Assembly: GCA_965226545.1 (NCBI GenBank)
Contig: OZ245364.1
Span: 310,001-374,000, forward strand
Source: JAHRAW01 sp965226545
GTDB taxonomy: Bacteria; Pseudomonadota; Gammaproteobacteria; Arenicellales; Poriferihabitantaceae
DNA length: 64,000 nt
Direction: 5' to 3'
Made by a program: the position numbers and the translations under genes. The notes beneath the pieces are model-generated. The model did no database searches. It saw nothing but the letters and a program-made list of their open reading frames with translations, and was not told where the DNA came from. Within the stretch, counting starts at the first letter, position 1, and every line of letters starts with the position of its first letter. Shown here in pieces: positions 59,029 to 64,000 of this stretch.

Positions 59029-60171
59029 TTATTTCATCGGCGGATTGATTCGTCCGGCCAACAATGCCGCGACCAACGCCATCGACGCGACCAACCACAG
59101 CAATTGATGCCAACCGAAGTGCGCATACCAAAACCCCAACAACCATGAACCCAACGCCGCGCTCGAATAGTACACCGACACATACAATCCATTGACCACG
59201 CCTTTATGTTCGGTGGCGCGCGCATTGGTCATTGCGCACAAGGTTGCGTGAATAAAAAACATCCCGCCGGCGAATGCAAACATCGTTGCAAACATCACCG
59301 TCGGCGAGGCGATAAAATACGCGCTTAACCCAAGCGCATAACACCCCAAGCCCAACCACAACGCGCGCGCAAACCCGCCGAGCCGCGCGACGATTTGTTC
59401 CGACCACACCGCCGCCGGAATGCCGGCGAGATAGCCGAGATACAACAACGATGCGCGCGCCGCTGAACCGCTTGGGTCGATTTCGACCAAACGAAACGAC
59501 AGCAGATTAAGCACACCGGCAAAACCAAAAAAGGTTAGCGACAATAAAATATAACTGTTGCGATACAACGCCAACGCCAACACGCGCTTGATGGCGGCTG
59601 CGCTTAATCGCTGAAAATTAATTTCGGCGTCGGCATCCAAGCGATGCAACAACCACCACGCCGGCAACATCATCGCGCCGACCGCAACAAACATTAACGG
59701 CCAGCCAAGATATTCGGTCAACACGCCGCCGAGTGCGCGGCTGGTGCAGCCGCCGGCAATCGTTGCGCCAACATACCATCCCATGGTGCGCCCGATTTTG
59801 TCGGGCGGCGCCATCGTTGCGCAATAGGTGGTCAAGGCGGTCAAGATTGCCGGCATCAACAGCCCCTGCAAAAACCGCAACGCCAGCAGATGCCAAAACG
59901 CGCTCGCCCAATAAAACGCAAATTGATTAACAATCAACAACAACACCGCCGCGCGCACCATCGTGCGCGCCGGTATCGCCTGCAAAAAATAACCGTACAC
60001 AATCGGCGCCAATGCAAGCGGCAACAAGGTTAAGGTAATCAACAAACCGCTGTCGGCGGCCGAGACATTAAATTCCGCCGCCAATTGCGGCAGTATCGGT
60101 TGCGGCACATACAGTGTGCAGAACGACAGAAAAGTCGTTATTAATGCAATCGATAAGTTTTTGTTTGGCAT
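59029..60171 (-). CDS. MFS transporter (YnfM-like)
   Basis: 380 aa with twelve predicted helices. FCTLYVPQPILPQLAAEFNVSAADSG at the N terminus is typical of the YnfM/AraJ-like group. A central loop (HRLDADAEINFQRLSAAAIKR) separates the two six-helix bundles. MFFIHATLCAMTNARA and GVVNGLYVSVYYSSAALGSWL follow. Substrate unknown. Confidence 0.85.
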   Translation of the reverse strand: MPNKNLSIALITTFLSFCTLYVPQPILPQLAAEFNVSAADSGLLITLTLLPLALAPIVYGYFLQAIPARTMVRAAVLLLIVNQFAFYWASAFWHLLALRFLQGLLMPAILTALTTYCATMAPPDKIGRTMGWYVGATIAGGCTSRALGGVLTEYLGWPLMFVAVGAMMLPAWWLLHRLDADAEINFQRLSAAAIKRVLALALYRNSYILLSLTFFGFAGVLNLLSFRLVEIDPSGSAARASLLYLGYLAGIPAAVWSEQIVARLGGFARALWLGLGCYALGLSAYFIASPTVMFATMFAFAGGMFFIHATLCAMTNARATEHKGVVNGLYVSVYYSSAALGSWLLGFWYAHFGWHQLLWLVASMALVAALLAGRINPPMK

Positions 60172-60228
60172 TAAGTGGTTGTCCTAAAATTCATCTCACA
60201 AATTATTTCACAAACGCATCATACAACT

Positions 60229-61107
60229 TCACTTAACAACTTCATCACCCAACGCCATCTCGCACCACAATGGAAAATGGTCCGAGCCATGCGCATCATC
60301 GCCAACCGCACAGCCGCGCACGCTATCGCGCAATGCATTACCGACAAAACAATAATCCAATCGCGCCGGTTGGTCGTGCACATCGCTGGTGTATCCGCCG
60401 GCGACTTCGCCGTTGGCAATGCACCACGCATCGACAAATCGACAAGGGTTGGCGACGCGTCCGCCGTAATCGCTTTTTGCCCCGACGATTAATTCGTATT
60501 CCGCCGACTCCGGCTGAAAGTTAAAATCGCCGAGCAACACCGCATCATCGCCGAACGTCAACATCGGCTGCACGCCGCGCCATTCCATCGCCTGCAAATC
60601 GCCGGACACCGGCGCGCCCTGCCACGCGGCGCGGTCGTGAATATCCAACAACGCGCGCACTTGCGGCAACCGCGTCTGCGCGCACAGATGAGTCAGATGC
60701 ACCGAATACACGCGCAACACGCGCGCGCCAAACGCAATGCACGCCTCGAGTGCCGAACGTTGAATGCTGAGCGCATCGGTGCTGGCAACTTGCGGCAACA
60801 AATGATTGCGCGAATACAAAATCGGCATACGCGACAACACCATATTGCCAAACCGCCGCCGTGCCCCGCTGTGCGCCGGCGCCTCATCATCATGCAAATC
60901 CACCCCCGCGCCAAACACCCAATAATACCCGCCCAACCCTTCCGCAATCGCCCGCGCCTGGTCGACATACTCCCCCAACGGCAACCGCCGCGCAACTTCC
61001 TGCAACGCAATCACATCCGCCCCACCAACCGCCTCAATGATTCGATTGACATCAACGCGATTATGGTCGTCGGTGGCGTAGCGGATGTTGTGGGTGAGGA
61101 GGCGCAT
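60229..61107 (-). CDS. Endonuclease/exonuclease/phosphatase-family hydrolase
   Basis: 292 aa of the EEP fold. Metal/catalytic motifs: LLTHNIRYATDD (Asn), VIALQEVARR (Glu), SVHLTHL, VLLGDFNFQPES (Asp-x-Asn), and ARLDYCFVG with GSDHFPLWCEM (Asp-His). Members cleave phosphodiesters in nucleic acids, phospholipids or cyclic nucleotides; no secretion signal is seen. It is divergently oriented from the accessory ATPase at 61188. Confidence 0.88.
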   Translation of the reverse strand: MRLLTHNIRYATDDHNRVDVNRIIEAVGGADVIALQEVARRLPLGEYVDQARAIAEGLGGYYWVFGAGVDLHDDEAPAHSGARRRFGNMVLSRMPILYSRNHLLPQVASTDALSIQRSALEACIAFGARVLRVYSVHLTHLCAQTRLPQVRALLDIHDRAAWQGAPVSGDLQAMEWRGVQPMLTFGDDAVLLGDFNFQPESAEYELIVGAKSDYGGRVANPCRFVDAWCIANGEVAGGYTSDVHDQPARLDYCFVGNALRDSVRGCAVGDDAHGSDHFPLWCEMALGDEVVK

Positions 61108-61187
61108 TGGGCGTATGCTACACTATGCTTATGCATCGCAAGTTATTAATCGCGGATGATGAATCGCAGATGCGGGGCTTGTATTAA

Positions 61188-62171
61188 ATGAATCCAGATG
61201 ACAGGCCTTTTACGCCGAATCGACCGGTTAGCCCGGAGTTTTTTGTCGGCAGAGAGTCGCAAATCGGCCGACTTATCGATGTCGTTCTTCAAGCGCGCAA
61301 AAATTTGCAGATTGCGTGGATTGGCGGCGAGCGCGGTATGGGCAAAAGTTCGCTTGCGTCTTTTGTTTGCGCTGTCGCTGAGATGCACCACAACGCATTG
61401 ATTGGACACGTTCATCTTGCTGGCGCGAATGAGTTGTCGGAGATGGTGCGACAAGCGTATATGGATTTAATCAAGGATAACCAACGCGGGACCGTAGAGC
61501 GGAAAATGTTTGATTTTTTCGGCGACAAAGTCGAGAAATTCGGTCTGTTTGACACGAGGATTAAGTTGAATTTGTCGCCCGAAGAGTTGAATGCGGATGC
61601 GGTAAGTTTTGCGGAAGCACTTAACAAATTACGCAAGCAAGTCGGTGGCGATAAAAAGATGGTGTTGTTGATACTCGACGACATCAACGGGCTTGCCGAG
61701 TCACCGGCTTTTGCGCATTGGATTGAAAGCATGGTGACGCGGCAGTTGGAAATCCCGGTGTGTTTAGTTTGCGTTGGGCTGCCGCAACGGTTGGAATCAA
61801 TTCGCAACAACAATCCTTCGGTCGTTCGCACATTTAGCGACATCATTAACATCGAGCCGTGGGCGAAGGATGAAGCAAAAGATTTCTTTCGCAAAGCGTT
61901 CACCAAAAAAGGTGTCGAAGTTGACGCGGAAGTTTTGGATTTTTTTGCCATGCATTGCGGCGGAATTCCAACGGTCGCGCATGAAATAGGCGCGCAAGCA
62001 TGGCGTTTTATTAAAGACAAAAAACTTAATATAAAAATCGCCCGCGAAGCCGTCGCGCATGCGATGCGTTTGATTGACGAATGTTGTATCGCAAAGGAAG
62101 CAATGCAGGCACTGGCAAGCGCGTATACAAACCCACCCCAACCTCAACCCCGCAACCCACTGCGCCATTGA
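61188..62171 (+). CDS. AAA-type ATPase (STAND/Orc1-like) of unknown function
   Basis: 327 aa. NPVSPEFFVGRESQIGRLI-like entry (here RPVSPEFFVGRESQIG), Walker A WIGGERGMGKSSLASF, Walker B MVLLILDDINGLAES, a sensor-like VCLVCVGLPQRLES and a winged-helix-like C terminus (HCGGIPTVAHEIGAQAW). This layout matches AAA_16/ATPase-2-type modules used in defence or signalling. The C-terminal few residues (QPRNPLRH) run into the duplicated small-gene region, which overlaps convergently by 28 bp. Codon use is AT-richer than the housekeeping genes. Confidence 0.75.
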   Translation: MNPDDRPFTPNRPVSPEFFVGRESQIGRLIDVVLQARKNLQIAWIGGERGMGKSSLASFVCAVAEMHHNALIGHVHLAGANELSEMVRQAYMDLIKDNQRGTVERKMFDFFGDKVEKFGLFDTRIKLNLSPEELNADAVSFAEALNKLRKQVGGDKKMVLLILDDINGLAESPAFAHWIESMVTRQLEIPVCLVCVGLPQRLESIRNNNPSVVRTFSDIINIEPWAKDEAKDFFRKAFTKKGVEVDAEVLDFFAMHCGGIPTVAHEIGAQAWRFIKDKKLNIKIAREAVAHAMRLIDECCIAKEAMQALASAYTNPPQPQPRNPLRH

Positions 62172-62374
62172 CGTTTTTTTGCCTCCGCCGCTTCCCATGC
62201 GCGCGCGTAGGCGACGGTGGTGCGGATGCCGATTTGTTTTATGCGGCCTTTTTCCCAGCCCGATTTGCGTCGCAGCCTGTATCCCTTGCGGACGATGTCG
62301 CCGGTGACGCCGACCTCGACGATTTTGTTGCCCACTTTGAAGTGGTAGCAATACGCGATTCGGTTAGTCGGCAT
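62144..62374 (-). CDS. 76-aa protein, duplicate copy 1 (GIY-YIG-like?)
   Basis: From ATG 62374: MPTNRIAYCYHFKVGNKIVE, GVTGDIVRKGYRLR, IGIRTTVAYARAWEAAEAKK. A Y-x-F strand, G-x-T and a following basic helix recall the GIY-YIG nuclease fold, but the catalytic Glu is not evident. It is a near-copy of 62432-62662, created by a 288-bp tandem duplication. Its 3' end overlaps the convergent AAA ATPase gene. Confidence 0.7.
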   Translation of the reverse strand: MPTNRIAYCYHFKVGNKIVEVGVTGDIVRKGYRLRRKSGWEKGRIKQIGIRTTVAYARAWEAAEAKKRQWRSGLRG

Positions 62375-62437
62375 GATGGGTTTCTTCGATGAGGGCGAGT
62401 AAATCGGATGCGATTTGCACAAACTGCATTATCAATG
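62364..62437 (-). pseudogene. Duplicated 3' fragment of the 166-aa gene
   Basis: Reads MQFVQIASDLLALIEETHHA, matching the end of the 62652-63152 product (MQFVQIASDLLDLIEETYHA). It is a by-product of the tandem duplication and lacks its 5' part. Confidence 0.75.
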
Positions 62438-62662
62438 CCGCAACCCACTGCGCCATTGACGTTTTTTTGCCTCAGCCGCTTCCCATGCGCGCGCATAGGC
62501 GACGGTGGTGCGGATGCCGATTTGTTTTATGTGACCTTTTTCCCAACCGGGTTTGCGTTGCAGTTTGAAGCCCTTGCGGTCGATGTCGCCGGTGACGCCG
62601 ACCTCGACGATTTTGTTGCCCACCTTGAAGTGGTAGCAATAGGCGATGCGGTTAGTTGGCAT
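62432..62662 (-). CDS. 76-aa protein, duplicate copy 2 (GIY-YIG-like?)
   Basis: From ATG 62662, inside the end of the 166-aa gene (11-nt overlap). Same product as copy 1 with changes such as DIDRKGFKLQRKPGWEKGH. Likely translated together with the upstream gene. It ends WRSGLRH. Confidence 0.7.
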   Translation of the reverse strand: MPTNRIAYCYHFKVGNKIVEVGVTGDIDRKGFKLQRKPGWEKGHIKQIGIRTTVAYARAWEAAEAKKRQWRSGLRH

Positions 62663-63152
62663 GATAGGTCTCTTCGATAAGGTCGAGTAAATCGGATGCG
62701 ATTTGCACAAATTGCATTATATCAATTGTTGCAGTCGTCGGTTTGCCAAAACGGTTGCCGCGTACGGTGATGCGGTCGATATAACGGTCCGCGCCCACCC
62801 GCCCCAATTCGCCGGCGCGATACGGCAATATCTCCCTGGCGTGTATCAGCGAATTGCACGCTTGACGAAATGTCAGCGCAGTTTGGCGGGGTGATTTGTG
62901 ATACGCCCAATATTCGCCGCAACGCAGGCGCGCGATGCGTTCGGCGGTATGCGCCAAATCCAACAAGCCGCGCAACGCCACCGCCGCCCACACCGACAGG
63001 CGGTTCACTTCGTTTTCATAATAGCCCGTCGCCCATTCGGTGATGCGCTGCAAGTCGGCGATTTTTTCATCCGCCAACAATAAACTCAACAGCACATACA
63101 AATCCCGCCGCAACGTGGCGGTCTCCAGCACCGGGCGGTCCGTGTCGTCCAT
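62652..63152 (-). CDS. 166-aa protein of unknown function
   Basis: Predominantly helical: LRRDLYVLLSLLLADEKIAD, EWATGYYENEVNRLSVWAAV, ALRGLLDLAHTAERIARL, then YHKSPRQTALTFRQACNSLI and a basic, Gly-rich VGADRYIDRITVRGN segment. No family recognised. ATG 63152 is preceded by AAGG, and a TATAAT lies at 63189-63184. It probably forms an operon with the duplicated 76-aa genes. Confidence 0.7.
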   Translation of the reverse strand: MDDTDRPVLETATLRRDLYVLLSLLLADEKIADLQRITEWATGYYENEVNRLSVWAAVALRGLLDLAHTAERIARLRCGEYWAYHKSPRQTALTFRQACNSLIHAREILPYRAGELGRVGADRYIDRITVRGNRFGKPTTATIDIMQFVQIASDLLDLIEETYHAN

Positions 63153-63183
63153 ATCCGTTTGCCTTGGGTAAAATTATGCGGGC

Positions 63184-63189
63184 ATTATA
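63184..63189 (-). promoter_or_regulatory. Consensus -10 box for the 166-aa gene operon
   Basis: TATAAT on the minus strand, 32 nt before ATG 63152. The -35 is weak (AACACA-like at 17 nt). Confidence 0.4.
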
Positions 63190-63278
63190 GCGCGGTTTTT
63201 GTGTGTTGTGTTGTGCGTACGAAAGCCGGTTTGCCGCCCGCTTGTGGCGACAAACCGGTGATTTTCGGTGAAAGAAAA

Positions 63279-64000
63279 TCATTTGTCATCCTTAAAATTA
63301 AAAAACTCATGCATTTTTTTGATTTTCTTTAACATTTGATTTTCCGATTCCATTTTGTCGATTTTCATTTGTTCGGCTGGATTTTTCCTTACGGTATCCA
63401 GCACAACTTGAGCCAACTCAGCCACTTTGGCTTCGCTAGGCAAATTCCTTATATGTTCGACAAAACCGACGTAGAGTTGCATCACCCGTTGCTTGTGGTG
63501 ATACTCTTCTCGGGTCCTTTTAATTTCGGAAATCGCTCTTTGGCAGTACCAAGCAATCCACGCAAGCGGGAACCCCAACGTCGTCTTGAATAACAGCAAC
63601 TCCCAAGTTAGGCCGTCGCCCCACACTAAAGCGTAAACATATAACCCGACATATACCGCCACCAAAAACAGAAGTGAACCGTAAAAACCCACATACAGCC
63701 ACTTGCTGACGACGTTCTCGTCTTTCGCCTCCTTAAAACTTGCCGCAAGCCCAGTGGCAGTTACGCCGGGCAACAAACTTTCTATGTGGTCTTCCAACTG
63801 TTTAAACTTTTTCTCATTTTCGTTATAGAAATCGATGAATTTTTGTTTCAGGCAAGGGGTTTCCTCGCCTTGTTCCTCACCATCGCCAAATAACTCGGCA
63901 TTAAAATCCGCGATTTGCTTATGTTTTTCCGCTACATCATCCGCTTTTTCATGAACGCGTTGGTGCAATCCATTAACGGTAGCCAACAGTTCTTCAACTG
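63279..64000 (-). CDS. Two-helix membrane protein with coiled coils, 5' end outside window
   Basis: At least 240 codons, reading frame still open at 64000 (VEELLATVNGLHQRVHEKAD). A long heptad-rich N-terminal part (DDVAEKHKQIADFNAELFGD; EKKFKQLEDHIESLLPG) precedes two membrane helices (about WLYVGFYGSLLFLVAVYVGL and TLGFPLAWIAWYCQRAI). A second coiled coil follows (KRTREEYHHKQRVMQLYVGF; NQMLKKIKKMHEFF). Unidentified; possibly a membrane effector or sensor of the accessory cluster. The TTG at 63986 is unlikely to be the true start. Confidence 0.7.
   Translation of the reverse strand, partial: VEELLATVNGLHQRVHEKADDVAEKHKQIADFNAELFGDGEEQGEETPCLKQKFIDFYNENEKKFKQLEDHIESLLPGVTATGLAASFKEAKDENVVSKWLYVGFYGSLLFLVAVYVGLYVYALVWGDGLTWELLLFKTTLGFPLAWIAWYCQRAISEIKRTREEYHHKQRVMQLYVGFVEHIRNLPSEAKVAELAQVVLDTVRKNPAEQMKIDKMESENQMLKKIKKMHEFFNFKDDK

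Larger units (their letters stand above)
62150..62725. repeat. 288-bp tandem duplication
   Basis: Units 62150-62437 and 62438-62725 match with about ten percent divergence by eye. Each carries the 76-aa gene plus the last ~22 codons of the upstream 166-aa gene. In copy 1 the latter is a headless fragment. Confidence 0.85.

Overview
The window looks like chromosomal DNA of a Gammaproteobacterium that I cannot place to genus. Pointers are mutY-yggX adjacency, ubiE-ubiJ-ubiB, YejABEF, quinone-type pyrD, and the order tpiA-secG-tRNA-Leu(GAG)-nuoA with separate nuoC and nuoD. Coding DNA is moderately GC-rich. Many intergenic gaps are AT-richer and made of short degenerate tandem repeats, a different unit in each gap.

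Layout. 1-5.4 kb (minus): yejA-yejB-yejE-yejF peptide importer, yejF cut by the window edge. 5.7-15.5 kb (plus): mutY, yggX, a secreted hypothetical, mnmA, purB, an RsuA/RluB-type pseudouridine synthase, pyrD, a class III aminotransferase and a 1-Cys peroxiredoxin with a clear terminator. 15.7-18.7 kb: nnrU-like gene, dcyD-like PLP enzyme, M24 peptidase of the ectoine-hydrolase type. 18.8-20.4 kb (minus): a decayed restriction-modification cassette (49-aa zinc-ribbon ORF, methyltransferase lacking motif I, winged-helix/nuclease-like gene, HNH gene). 20.6-21.8 kb: glutaryl-CoA dehydrogenase.

22.1-31.7 kb (minus) reads as one tightly packed operon behind a good promoter at 31687-31715. It starts with a degenerate adenylate-kinase domain fused to a ~245-residue histone-H1-like Lys/Arg tail. 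Then come hemB, a DNA methyltransferase, a 35-codon ORF, a DUF971 gene, ubiE, ubiJ, ubiB and a ClC channel. Several junctions are ATGA overlaps or gaps of 1-3 nt. 31.9-35.0 kb holds an orphan ORF, a 50-bp direct repeat, an EamA transporter and ddl.

35.0-54.1 kb (minus): all 14 nuo (complex I) genes in canonical order, interrupted by three foreign genes: a LysE-type exporter between nuoM and nuoN, a DNA methyltransferase translationally coupled between nuoE and nuoF, and a PIG-V-like membrane glycosyltransferase between nuoB and nuoC. A second, highly similar glycosyltransferase copy lies upstream of nuoA, so nuoA-nuoB are bracketed by a ~1.4-kb direct repeat. 55.7-61.1 kb (minus): tRNA-Leu, secG, tpiA, fadL-like porin, MFS transporter, EEP-family hydrolase. 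61.2-64 kb: accessory region with an AAA ATPase, a tandemly duplicated 76-aa gene, a 166-aa protein and a two-TM coiled-coil protein running off the edge.

The most unusual features are the kinase-H1 fusion with a G-quadruplex motif beside its promoter, DNA methyltransferases embedded in housekeeping operons, the interrupted nuo operon with flanking duplicated glycosyltransferases, and simple-repeat growth in both intergenic DNA and protein linkers.
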